Of a stretch of 54,835 nucleotides of DNA, positions 42,401 through 49,659 are shown piece by piece. The stretch is from positions 1-54,835 of the forward strand of contig NZ_JALJXP010000021.1 of assembly GCF_024170165.1 (NCBI RefSeq). The letters are read 5' to 3'. This DNA is from Pseudomonas nitroreducens (lineage in GTDB: Bacteria > Pseudomonadota > Gammaproteobacteria > Pseudomonadales > Pseudomonadaceae). Both the position numbers and the translations under genes were made by a program. A model generated the notes under the pieces. It saw nothing but the letters and a program-made list of their open reading frames with translations. It was not told where the DNA came from and made no database searches. The stretch's first letter is position 1. Each line of letters begins with the position of its first letter.

Positions 42401-43120
42401 TTCCTCCAGCACTTTCTGGTTGCGCCGCTGCACCGAGCAGTCGCGCACGCCGAGGGCGATCACCTCGCCCTGGCCATCGCCAAACACCTGCACTTCCAGG
42501 TGGCGGGCGCGCTGGATGTACTTCTCGATGAACACGCCGGAGTCGCTGAAGTTGTTCTGCCCCAGGCGCTTCACGGCGTCGAAGGCGTCGCGCAGTTCGT
42601 CCGCCGAGCGGCACACGCGCATGCCGATGCCACCGCCGCCAGCGGTGCTCTTGAGCATCACCGGGTAGCCGACCTGCTCGCCGGCACGCAGGGCGGCGTC
42701 GAGGTCTTCCAGCAGGTCGGTGCCTTCGAGCATCGGCACGCCCTGTTCGCGGGCCAGCGCGCGGGCGGTGTGCTTGAGGCCGAACAGGCGCAGCTGTTCC
42801 GGCGTCGGGCCGACGAAGGCGATGCCGGCAGCCTCGCAGGCTTCGGCGAAGGCGGCGTTCTCGGAGAGGAAACCGTAGCCGGGATGGATCGCTTTCGCGC
42901 CGCTGTCGCGGGCGGCCGCGAGGATATTCTCGACCACCAGGTAGGTGCTCGACGCCGGGCCTTCACCAAGGCTGATGGCCTGGGCGGCTTGCTGGATATG
43001 CAGGCTGGCGGCGTCGGCTTCGGAGTAGACGGCCACGCCGTCTACGTGCAGCTCTCGCAGGGTGCGCAGGATGCGGCAGGCGATGGCGCCGCGGTTGGCG
43101 ATGAGCAGTTTGTCGAACAT
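39452..43120 (-). CDS. Biotin-dependent guanidine/urea carboxylase
   Basis: A 1222-residue biotin enzyme that fixes carboxyl onto guanidine (or urea) with ATP. Biotin carboxylase domain at about 1-450 (KSTAGGGGIGMR ATP loop, FLEVNTRLQVEHGVTE), then the KipA/KipI-like carboxyltransferase (about 480-1090) and a biotinyl domain with the ESMKMEIP lysine near 1186. In guanidine-riboswitch operons this enzyme prefers guanidine. The ATG at 43,120 opens MFDKLLIANRG. A REP pair (40,737-40,830) is read in frame, adding about 30 foreign residues (about 764-795) between the two carboxyltransferase halves. Confidence 0.9.
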   Translation of the reverse strand: MFDKLLIANRGAIACRILRTLRELHVDGVAVYSEADAASLHIQQAAQAISLGEGPASSTYLVVENILAAARDSGAKAIHPGYGFLSENAAFAEACEAAGIAFVGPTPEQLRLFGLKHTARALAREQGVPMLEGTDLLEDLDAALRAGEQVGYPVMLKSTAGGGGIGMRVCRSADELRDAFDAVKRLGQNNFSDSGVFIEKYIQRARHLEVQVFGDGQGEVIALGVRDCSVQRRNQKVLEETPAPNLPAGMAEALCAAAIQLAKAVSYRSAGTVEFVYDSEAQRFYFLEVNTRLQVEHGVTEQVWGVDLVRWMIELAAGDLPPLGELAASLKPSGHAIQARLYAEDPGRDFQPCPGLLTAVRFPPADGKALRIDTWVEAGCEIPPYFDPMIAKLIAWAPTREQASADLDRALGESQLYGVECNRDYLRQILTDTPFASGSPWTRCLEGLRYHAQTFEVLSAGTQTSVQDYPGRLGYWAVGVPPSGPMDDRALRLGNQLLGNPEGAAALEITMSGPTLRFNTDAVVAITGAALPISLDGVEQPMDTSLFIAAGSTLSLGTVGGAGTRSYLCLRGGLQVPDYLGSKSTFTLGQFGGHGGRALRAGDVLHLVELADDSHGASLPAELRTELPAVRQIRVVYGPHGAPEYFTPAYIETFFATDWEVHFNSSRTGVRLIGPKPEWVRESGGEAGLHPSNIHDNPYAIGAVDFTGDMPVILGPDGPSLGGFVCPVTVIEADLWQLGQLKAGDKVRFLPVDISTARALAALRRTEGGASALAREPHATRMPSETPFASKLAPTGVQASSAATGLTSPIVLDLGQDDTRLVARLSGDTHLLLEIGQPELDLVLRFRAHALMQALEAKDLAGVIDLTPGIRSLQVHYQPETLPLQSLLETVGGLWDAVCAAQDLKVPSRIVHLPLSWDDPACQLAIEKYMTTVRKDAPWCPSNLEFIRRINELPDLEAVYRTVFEASYLVMGLGDVYLGAPVATPLDPRHRLVTTKYNPARTWTAENSVGIGGAYMCVYGMEGPGGYQFVGRTLQMWNRYREVAAFDGKPWLLRFFDQVRFYPVSAEELLRIRRDFPLGRYPLRIEHSELRLADYQQFLAEEAQSIAAFRSHQRAAFDAERERWIASGQAHFESEEAAVDTGEDAPLSAGQHAVESHIAGNLWQVQVEAGASVKAGDILVILESMKMEIPLTAPRDGVVREVRVQPGSPVRAGQRVVVMEEA
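40737..40830. repeat. REP pair inside the carboxylase gene
   Basis: GTAGGAGCGAGCTTGCTCGC at 40,737-40,756 and its inverted partner GTTCGCGAGCAAG...GTCCTAC up to 40,830 form a typical REP pair. It lies wholly in the reading frame of the carboxylase and is translated without a stop. On the protein it reads as an ALAREPHATRMPSETPFASK-type linker. Confidence 0.85.
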
Positions 43121-43211
43121 GGAGGCTTCCCCATGCGGGACAGGTCGTCCTGTCGAATTCGTATCTGGCGGTGGCCGTCCACCGCCGGGGCCTGGGCCCT
43201 GCTGCGTACTG

Positions 43212-43310
43212 CTCCCTCTCCCTTCAGGGAGAGGGTTGGGGAGAGGGGCCCTTGCTATGGCGCTGGGCGTTCCCTCTCCCCCCGCCCTCTCCCGCAAGCG
43301 GGAGAGGGGG
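43212..43310. repeat. Paired GGGAGAGGG repeats, deiminase/carboxylase junction
   Basis: Two copies (43,212-43,250 and 43,270-43,310) of the CCCTCTCCC...GGGAGAGGG palindrome sit in the 265-bp gap between the DUF1989 gene and the carboxylase, the same pair type as in the other long gaps of the operon. Confidence 0.8.
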
Positions 43311-43385
43311 CTGTTCGGAGCGTCGGGCTGCACTGGGCGCTGCGGCTCTGGCAGAGCGCGAACAGCCACTGGCGCACGCGTAAGG

Positions 43386-44021
43386 TCAGTCCCATACCAG
43401 CAACTCCGCCGGGGTCGGGTTCCAGCCGTTGCAGGGGTTGTTGAGCTGCGGGCAGTTGGAGATCAGGACGATGACGTCCATGTGCGCGAGTAGCTCGACG
43501 TACTTGCCGGCGCCGGAGATGCCGTCCTCGAAGGTCAGGCCGCCTTCGGCGGTGACCGGCACATTCATGAAGAAGTTGATGTTGTGGCTGATGTCGGCCT
43601 TGGTCAGGCGGCCGTCGTGCAGGCTGGCGCGCAGGAAGTTGTCGCGGCAGCTGTGCATGTAGCGCTTGTCCAGGGCGTAGCGCACGGTGTTGCTCTCCTG
43701 GGCGCAGGCGCCGCCGAGGGTGTCGTGGCGGCCGCAGGTGTCGGCAGTGAGGGTCAGCATCGGGTTGCCGAGGTTGGACCAGAGCACGCTGCCGGCGCTG
43801 AGGTAGACCTGCCCCTGCTTGCGCAGGGTGCGCTGCACGTCGTAGCGCTCGCGCGGGTTGGCGGCGCTGAAGAACAGCGTGTCCACCGCCTGGTTGCCTT
43901 CCAGGTCGAGGATGCGCAGGGTCTGCCCGGCCTTCAGCTCGGTGAGGCTGGGTTCGCCGGCGGGGATCAGGGTGCGCGAGACGCAGGCTTCGGGGTGTTT
44001 GTCGCTGGGGACGATGGGCAT
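43386..44021 (-). CDS. DUF1989 protein, carboxyguanidine deiminase subunit (UAAP2)
   Basis: A 211-residue DUF1989 protein, annotated in this setting as urea amidolyase-associated protein 2. With its partner it forms carboxyguanidine deiminase, which turns carboxyguanidine into allophanate and ammonia. Visible family marks: LDLEGNQAVDTLFFSA, DTCGRHDTLGGAC, NINFFMNVPV and GKYVELLAHMDV, with several conserved Cys and His for metal. The ATG at 44,021 has AAGGAG before it. It is 11 bp after the other DUF1989 gene. Older annotations tie it to urea. Confidence 0.88.
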   Translation of the reverse strand: MPIVPSDKHPEACVSRTLIPAGEPSLTELKAGQTLRILDLEGNQAVDTLFFSAANPRERYDVQRTLRKQGQVYLSAGSVLWSNLGNPMLTLTADTCGRHDTLGGACAQESNTVRYALDKRYMHSCRDNFLRASLHDGRLTKADISHNINFFMNVPVTAEGGLTFEDGISGAGKYVELLAHMDVIVLISNCPQLNNPCNGWNPTPAELLVWD

Positions 44022-44032
44022 GCTCGCGCTCC

Positions 44033-44752
44033 TTACAGGTACTGGCGTTCGGTGTTGTGGAAGCCGCGGCCGTTCTCCGCGCGCGAGGTGCGGCAGAGCA
44101 CGCTGATGCCATCGGCGGCGACCTGCTGCCAGGTCAGGCCGATGGGCTTGGGCGCGTATTGCGGGTTCGGGTCCAGTGGGTGCTGCAGGGCGGTGAGCAC
44201 GACGAGGGTGTCCATCGGCGCGTAGAGCTCGACGTAGTCGCCGGCCTTCGAGTTGCCCTGGGCGAAGCGGAAGCAGCCGTCGGCGTCGACGTCCACGCGG
44301 CTGAACAGGTTCAGGCACATCAGCAGGTCCTGCAGGCGCATGTCCCACTTGCCCATTTCCACCAGCAGGTTGTCCACGCCGTTGCGGTGGAAGCCGTTGC
44401 GCAGTTCCTGGTAGCGGCCGGCGCCGTATTTCTCCTGCACTTCAGCGGCGTTGAGCACGCCGCCGAAGCTGTCGTGCCAGCCGCAGGTGTCGGCGGTGAT
44501 GGCGGCCAGCACGCGGCCCATGTCCGAGTACAGGCAGTGGCCGGCGCCGAGGCGTGCGGTGTGCTGGCACTTGAGGCTGTCGGGCAGGTTCAGCCGCTCG
44601 CTTTTCTCGGCGGCGTTGAACAGCAGCACGCTGACATTGCCGCCGCCTTCCAGGTCGGTCAGGCGCAGGAGTTGCCCGCGCTTGAGGACGAAGGACGTGT
44701 GGCCGCCGCCGGGGACGGTTTCTTCATAGAGGGTGGTGCGCAGTTCGTTCAT
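44033..44752 (-). CDS. DUF1989 protein, carboxyguanidine deiminase subunit (UAAP1)
   Basis: A 239-residue paralogue of the next gene (urea amidolyase-associated protein 1). Its marks align in order: LTDLEGGGNVSVLLFNA, DTCGWHDSFGGVLN, MCLNLFSRVDVDADG and GDYVELYAPMDTLVV. As a heteromer with UAAP2 it would deiminate carboxyguanidine, the step between carboxylase and allophanate hydrolase. It overlaps the ABC ATPase gene by 29 bp, so it is coupled to the transporter. Confidence 0.88.
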   Translation of the reverse strand: MNELRTTLYEETVPGGGHTSFVLKRGQLLRLTDLEGGGNVSVLLFNAAEKSERLNLPDSLKCQHTARLGAGHCLYSDMGRVLAAITADTCGWHDSFGGVLNAAEVQEKYGAGRYQELRNGFHRNGVDNLLVEMGKWDMRLQDLLMCLNLFSRVDVDADGCFRFAQGNSKAGDYVELYAPMDTLVVLTALQHPLDPNPQYAPKPIGLTWQQVAADGISVLCRTSRAENGRGFHNTERQYL

Positions 44753-45569
44753 GGCGGGCTCCTTGGTAGGCCGGCGTGATCGCGGGCTCGGCGGCCGGTT
44801 GCAGGCGCGCGGCGAGCGTGGCCGGCAGGGCGGCGCGGGCAGCGCGGCGGTCGGCGTTGAGCGGGATGTCGTAGGTGATGCGGGCGCCGTAGGCAGTGGG
44901 CGCCTGCGGGTCGTGGCGGACCTTGTCGAAGACCAGCAGGCGGGTGCCCAGGCTGAAGCCCTCGGCGAGGTCGTGGGTGACCATGAACACGGTGAGCCGG
45001 GTTTCCTGCCACAGCTCCAGCAGCAGGGCGTGCATGTCCTTGCGGATGCCCGGGTCCAGCGCGCCGAAGGGTTCGTCGAGCAGCAGCACGCGTGGCTTCA
45101 TCACCAGCGCCTGGGCAATCGCCAGGCGTTGCTGCATGCCGCCGGACAGGGCGCTCGGGTACTGCTGCAGTGCATGGCCAAGGCCGACGCGTTGGAGCAG
45201 CTCGGCGGCCTGCTCGCGGGCCTCGCGCTTGGCGCTGCCGAACAGCCGGCCGAGTAGCGGCGAGCGTGGCAATTCCAGGCCGAGGGCGACGTTGTCGAGC
45301 ACGGATAGATGCGGGAACACCGAGTAGCGCTGGAACACCACGCCACGGCTAGGGTCGGGCTCGGCGGCCAGCGGCTGACCTTCGAGCAACAACTCCCCGC
45401 GGCTGGGACGCTCCTGGCCGAGCAGCAGGCGCAGGAAGGTGGACTTGCCGCAGCCGGAGGCGCCGACCAGGGTGCAGAACTCGCCTTCCTTCACGTCGAG
45501 GTTCAGGCGTTCGAGCACCACGTTGCCGTCGTATTCCTGCCAGACGTTCTTCACCTGGATGAAGCTCAT
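44724..45569 (-). CDS. ABC transporter ATP-binding protein
   Basis: A 281-residue ATPase of the nitrate/taurine type. Walker A GASGCGKST (about 37-45), the signature LSGGMQQRLAIAQAL (about 141-155), Walker B LLLDEPFGALD and the switch His in MVTHDL are all intact. A C-terminal extension of about 60 residues follows. It overlaps the permease gene by 4 bp and UAAP1 by 29 bp. It should power import of guanidine or a related compound. Confidence 0.92.
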   Translation of the reverse strand: MSFIQVKNVWQEYDGNVVLERLNLDVKEGEFCTLVGASGCGKSTFLRLLLGQERPSRGELLLEGQPLAAEPDPSRGVVFQRYSVFPHLSVLDNVALGLELPRSPLLGRLFGSAKREAREQAAELLQRVGLGHALQQYPSALSGGMQQRLAIAQALVMKPRVLLLDEPFGALDPGIRKDMHALLLELWQETRLTVFMVTHDLAEGFSLGTRLLVFDKVRHDPQAPTAYGARITYDIPLNADRRAARAALPATLAARLQPAAEPAITPAYQGARHERTAHHPL

Positions 45570-46381
45570 GCCCTGCCTCCTTCATACCAGGGGAAGGCGC
45601 GCCGGGTGAGCGCGCGCAGCGCCCAGTCCATCAGCCAGGCCAGCGCGGTGATCCACACCACGTAGGGCAGGATCACGTCCATGGCCAGGTAGCGGCGCAC
45701 CAGGAAGATGCGGTAGCCCAGGCCGTCGGTGGAAGCGATGGCCTCGGCGGCGATGAGGAACAGCCAGGCCGAGCCGAGCATCAGGCGCAGGGAGATCAGC
45801 AGGCGCGGCATCAGCTGCGGCAGCACCACGCGCAGGATCAGCGTCCAGGTGCTGGCGCCCAGGGTCTGCGCCTTGATCAGCAGTTCGCGGGGGATTTCCC
45901 GGGCGCGCTGTTCGATGTCGCGGGCGATGCAGGGGGCGACGCCGATGACGATCAGCACCACCTTGGACAGCTCGCCGAGACCGAAGACGATGAACAGCAC
46001 CGGCAGGATCGCCAGCGGCGGGATCATCGACAGCACGGTGAGCAGCGGCGAGAGCGGCGCGCCGAACAGCGGCACGCTGCCGGCGGCGATGCCCAGCACC
46101 AGGCCGAGCAGGGCGGCGATGGACAGGCCCATGCCAAGGCGTTGCAGGCTGGCACCGGTGTCCTGCCAGAACAGCACTTCGCCGGTGCGCTTGTCTTCGC
46201 TGAAGGCCAGGCGGTTCACCGCGTCGGCCATCTGCGCGGCGCTGGGCAGCAGCTTGTCGTTGGGGTTCTCCGCCAGCCGCGAGGTGGAGCCTGCGAAGTA
46301 GGCGAACAGCAGCAGGGCGAAGGGCAGCAGCACCAGGAACAGGCGGCCGCTGCGGTCGGGGGTTCGGTTGATCAGGCGCAT
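45566..46381 (-). CDS. ABC transporter permease
   Basis: A 271-residue inner-membrane permease of the BPD_transp_1 family with about six helices. The EAA-like loop reads ELLIKAQTLGASTWTLILRVVLPQLMP. It pairs with the adjacent ATPase (4-bp overlap) and with the solute-binding protein one gene upstream. Substrate is inferred to be guanidine from the riboswitch and the enzymes. Confidence 0.92.
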   Translation of the reverse strand: MRLINRTPDRSGRLFLVLLPFALLLFAYFAGSTSRLAENPNDKLLPSAAQMADAVNRLAFSEDKRTGEVLFWQDTGASLQRLGMGLSIAALLGLVLGIAAGSVPLFGAPLSPLLTVLSMIPPLAILPVLFIVFGLGELSKVVLIVIGVAPCIARDIEQRAREIPRELLIKAQTLGASTWTLILRVVLPQLMPRLLISLRLMLGSAWLFLIAAEAIASTDGLGYRIFLVRRYLAMDVILPYVVWITALAWLMDWALRALTRRAFPWYEGGRA

Positions 46382-46410
46382 GGGTCGTACCAGTGGTTTT
46401 CCGTGTGAAG

Positions 46411-46530
46411 CGCCCTCTCCCTAACCCTCTCCCTGAAGGGCGAGGGGACCGTTCTGTGCAGGTTGAAACCATGGCGTCAGCCGGCACGGACAGCTCCCTC
46501 TCCCTTCAGGGAGAGGGCGGGGGAGAGGGG
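46411..46530. repeat. Paired GGGAGAGGG repeats, binding-protein/permease junction
   Basis: Copies at 46,411-46,450 and 46,493-46,530 of the CCCTCTCCC...GGGAGAGGG palindrome lie in the 185-bp gap between the solute-binding protein and the permease gene. Such hairpins could protect the upstream mRNA and raise binding-protein levels. Confidence 0.8.
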
Positions 46531-46566
46531 CTTCAGGAGTGAAATGAGATGCCATATGAAGGCGCC

Positions 46567-47631
46567 TCAGAGCTTGCCGTCCGCCGCCATCTGCACGTAG
46601 GTCGGGTCGAAGCGCAGCTTGAGGTTCTGCGCGTCACCGGTGGTGAGGCCGGCGGCGAAGCTCATGCCGACCGCTTCGGCGCTTTTCGCGCCCTCGCCGA
46701 GCAGGCCGTGGGCGAAGGAGAAGGCCGCGACCTTGTCCATGGTCGCCGGCAGTTTCGGGCTGGTGGCGAAGGCCAGTGCTTCCTTGGGCGTGGCAAACAG
46801 CTTGGTAGTGGCGAGCTGGCTCTGGTAGCCGGCCAGGTCGGTGCCCGAGGCCTTGGCCATGTGTTCCAGCGCGGCGCGGGTCTCGGCGCTTTCGCCCTGC
46901 ATCAGCGCCACGGTCTCGAACCAGGCGCCGGTCAGCGCCTTGCCCAGGGCGGGGTTGTCCTTCAGGACAGCGCTGTTGACCACCATCATGTCCATGATCT
47001 CGCCGGGGATCTGGCTGGAGTTGAACACCTCGGTGGTGCCCGGCTTGGCGCGGGCCTCGGCGAGCATCGGGTTCCATGTGGTCACGGCCTGCACGTCGTC
47101 GGTGTTGAAGGCGGCGGCGATGTCGGCGTCGGAGGTGTTCACCGTCTTCACGTCCTTCTCGCTGAGGCGGGCGCTCTCCAGGGCGCGGGCGAGCAGGTAG
47201 TGGGAGACGGACAGCTCCACCAGGTTGACGTTCATGCCCTTGAGGTCGGCCAGGGTCTTGCCTTCGCCCTTGATGACGATGCCGTCGTTGCCGTTGGAGA
47301 AGTCGCTGACGATCAGTGCGGTGGAGTCGACGCCGCCGGCGGCGGGGATGGTCAGGGCGTCCATGTTGGTCATGGTGCAGCCGTCGAACTGGCCCGCGGT
47401 GTACTGGTTGATCGACTCGATGTAGTCGTTGAGCTGGGTGACCTTGATCTCGATGCCGTACTTCTTCGCCCACTTGTCGACGATGCCGTGGCTGGCCGCG
47501 TACTCCCAGGGCATCCAGCCGGCGTAGAGGGTCCAGCATAGGTTGAAGCTGTTCTTCGCGGCGGCAGGGGCGGAGAGGCTGAAGGCGGCGAGGCCGGCGG
47601 CGAACAGGGCGGTCAGAAGGGGCTTGCGCAT
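46567..47631 (-). CDS. Periplasmic binding protein of the guanidine ABC transporter
   Basis: A 354-residue exported protein with a signal peptide (about 1-25, ends APAAA). The fold is NitT/TauT-like: FNLCWTLYAGWMPWEY start, YTAGQFDGCTMTNMDAL and IVIKGEGKTLADLKG. Older annotation calls this group putative urea binding proteins. The guanidine-I riboswitch just upstream makes guanidine the better guess. First gene of the operon. Confidence 0.88.
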   Translation of the reverse strand: MRKPLLTALFAAGLAAFSLSAPAAAKNSFNLCWTLYAGWMPWEYAASHGIVDKWAKKYGIEIKVTQLNDYIESINQYTAGQFDGCTMTNMDALTIPAAGGVDSTALIVSDFSNGNDGIVIKGEGKTLADLKGMNVNLVELSVSHYLLARALESARLSEKDVKTVNTSDADIAAAFNTDDVQAVTTWNPMLAEARAKPGTTEVFNSSQIPGEIMDMMVVNSAVLKDNPALGKALTGAWFETVALMQGESAETRAALEHMAKASGTDLAGYQSQLATTKLFATPKEALAFATSPKLPATMDKVAAFSFAHGLLGEGAKSAEAVGMSFAAGLTTGDAQNLKLRFDPTYVQMAADGKL

Positions 47632-47685
47632 GGAGCATCTCCAGTCGATTGGCGGGCAGGCAGGAGTCGGGCGGCACTTGTCGCT

Positions 47686-47782
47686 CTCGTCTCCCGGGCT
47701 TTTGTCCCGCCGTGTAACCTCGCTGGAGGTCGATGACTCTCGGACCAGTCACTCGCTGCGCGAGCCGGAACCCTAGTCATCC
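47686..47782 (-). ncRNA. Guanidine-I (ykkC) riboswitch
   Basis: On the minus strand, in order: CTAGGGTTCCG, GACTGGTCCGAGAG, ACACGGCGGGA and AAAAGCCCGGGAGA. These are the conserved blocks of the guanidine-I aptamer. It ends about 55 bp before the binding-protein ATG, leaving room for an expression platform, although a clean terminator was not identified there. Guanidine binding should turn on the whole transport and breakdown operon. Confidence 0.93.
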
Positions 47783-48055
47783 ATTGTCAGATTGTGGTGC
47801 CGCTGTCCGAATGGTTCGGATCTCTCCTGCACAGCACTTGCAAAGCGAGCGGCGTGCCAAGTTGGCGAAAGTGCCGGGACAGAAGGGCTGCGCTGGATCG
47901 CGGCGGATAATTCGCTGCATGCCGGGGCGTTCGTCCGCCCTCAAATGAAGCGTCACGCCGCATCCTGGTGCGCGGGGCCAGTCGAAAGGCAGGAGCGTGC
48001 CGGACGCGCCGGGCGGCAGACTGCAGCGACCTTCATCCTCGAGGAATCCATCGCC

Positions 48056-48313
48056 ATGTCCGAGTTGCTGAGCTTCGCCAAGGGCGCGCTGTCCATGTTC
48101 TGGGTCGCCGCCGTGCTCAACCTGATCTATCCCTTCGGCGAGCTGCATCGCCCGCTGCTGTGGCTGTCCGCAATCCTGCTGGTGGTGCACGTGGGCGAGG
48201 TGCTGCTGCTGGCGCGCCGGCGCTCCTGGCTGGAGCAGGTGCAGGTACTGCTGTTCGGCGTGCTGCACCTGCAGAGCCGCAAGGTTCGCCGGCTGGCCAC
48301 GGTAAACGGCTGA
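48056..48313 (+). CDS. DUF1145-like membrane protein
   Basis: An 85-residue inner-membrane protein with two to three helices (about 10-30, 32-52, 60-75). The pattern MFWVAAVLNLIYPFGELHRPLLW...HVGEVLLL matches the DUF1145 family. The function is unknown. The ATG at 48,056 has GAGGA upstream. It is divergent from the guanidine operon. Confidence 0.8.
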   Translation: MSELLSFAKGALSMFWVAAVLNLIYPFGELHRPLLWLSAILLVVHVGEVLLLARRRSWLEQVQVLLFGVLHLQSRKVRRLATVNG

Positions 48314-48436
48314 TTTACCCAAGCTTTACCTTTCGACGCGGCACCGCTGTCTGACAGATGTGTCTGATCTTGTGAGACCGGAAGAATGTACGCCCCGCAT
48401 CCCGGCGGGGCGGCCGGCTCGCCTGATGGAGGCGCC

Positions 48437-48598
48437 ATGCGTCGTTTCTTCGCTGCTGTACTGATGATCCTTCCGTTGACCGGCTGCGTGGTCTACGAGC
48501 ATGACCACGATCGTGGCTGGCACGACCGGCCGCACTACTACCGTCCGGCGCCGCCGCCGGCCTATTACGGTGGCCCGTACCAGGGCTGGCGCCGTTGA
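48437..48598 (+). CDS. Small lipoprotein
   Basis: A 53-residue lipoprotein: the signal peptide ends LPLTGC, so Cys17 would be lipidated. The mature part is rich in His, Tyr, Pro and Gly (DHDRGWHDRPHYYRPAPPP), a shape seen in many tiny Pseudomonas outer-membrane proteins. GGAGG precedes the ATG. His clusters could bind metal, but that is a guess. Confidence 0.72.
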   Translation: MRRFFAAVLMILPLTGCVVYEHDHDRGWHDRPHYYRPAPPPAYYGGPYQGWRR

Positions 48599-48650
48599 GG
48601 CAGGGTCCTGATGGATATCGCCTGGCTCCACGCCAGCCCACCCAAAGCGC

Positions 48651-49562
48651 TCACGACGCGGCGTTGAACGCCGCGTCTTCCTCCAGCAACAACTCGACGA
48701 ACTGGCTGGCCGCAGGCGACAGGCTGCGGCTGGCATGGCGAACCAGGGCATAGGCGGAGCCGCGCCCGGCGATTTCGCCGCTGCCCGGCCAGGGCAGTAC
48801 TGCCAGGCTGCCGGCCTGCACCTCCGCGGCCACCACATCCCAGGTGGCCAGACAGAGCACGTCGCTGCCCTTGACCAGCTCCTTGAGCATCAGCACGTCA
48901 TCGCATTGCACGCTCAGCGGCTGCTCGCGGCCGAGGGTGCGCGCCAGCCCCTGGTGGGCGTCGCGAGGCAGGCGCGGTCCGGCCAGCGGATAGTCGAGCA
49001 CGCGCTCCACCGACGGTACGCTGCCGATCAGCGGATGCCCTGGCCGGCAGAACAGCACGCCGCGGTGCACCCGCAGCGGCAGGATGTCGAGGCGACTGTC
49101 GCCTTCGAGTTCGCGGTAGTCGGCGATGAACAGTTCCAGCTCGTCGTCCAGCAGGCGCTGGTGCAGCTCGCTCCAGTTCTCGATCGACAGCAGGATCGAC
49201 ACTCGCGGGTGCGCGCTGCTGTAGCGCGCGAGCACCTGCGGCATCAGCCGCGCGCCGGGGAAGGGGCCGGCGCCCAGGCGCAGTTCGCCGGTTTCCAGGT
49301 CGGCCAGTTGCAGCACCGCATTCTTCAGCGCACGGTCACCGGCCAGCAACCGGCGCGCATGCTCCAGCACCAGCCGGCCGTGGGCGGTAAGGGTGACGCC
49401 GCGCGGGTTGCGGTCCACCAGCTGGCAGTTCAGCTGGCCTTCCAGCGCCTGGATGCTGCGTGACAGAGCGGGTTGACTGAGATTCACCGCATCGGCGGCG
49501 CGGGCGAAGTGACCGTGCTCGGCAAGGGCGACGAAGTGGCGTAGCTGACGGAGATCGCTCAT
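48651..49562 (-). CDS. sdsB1: LysR-family regulator, probable SdsB1-type
   Basis: A 303-residue LysR-type regulator. The N-terminal helix-turn-helix (HFARAADAVNLSQPALSRSIQALE, about 18-41) and the substrate-binding domain (about 90-300) are complete. It is divergent from the alkylsulfatase gene across 97 bp, the arrangement of sdsB1-sdsA1 in P. aeruginosa, so it probably activates the sulfatase in response to SDS or related sulfates. The ATG at 49,562 opens MSDLRQLRHFV. Confidence 0.85.
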   Translation of the reverse strand: MSDLRQLRHFVALAEHGHFARAADAVNLSQPALSRSIQALEGQLNCQLVDRNPRGVTLTAHGRLVLEHARRLLAGDRALKNAVLQLADLETGELRLGAGPFPGARLMPQVLARYSSAHPRVSILLSIENWSELHQRLLDDELELFIADYRELEGDSRLDILPLRVHRGVLFCRPGHPLIGSVPSVERVLDYPLAGPRLPRDAHQGLARTLGREQPLSVQCDDVLMLKELVKGSDVLCLATWDVVAAEVQAGSLAVLPWPGSGEIAGRGSAYALVRHASRSLSPAASQFVELLLEEDAAFNAAS

Positions 49563-49659
49563 GCGCTTCCTGCATTGATTGTGAAATTGGAATGCATTGG
49601 AATTATTAGCGCGACGGCCGGCATAGTGCGAGCACAACTACAATTACCGGAGCTCTCCG

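Noticed and set aside
41276..43444. 722-residue open frame on the plus strand
   Set aside because: Antisense to the guanidine carboxylase; no domain seen.
47632..47686. Sigma-54 promoter or intrinsic terminator at the riboswitch
   Set aside because: No convincing GG-N10-GC element or T-tailed hairpin was found by eye, so only the aptamer was called.
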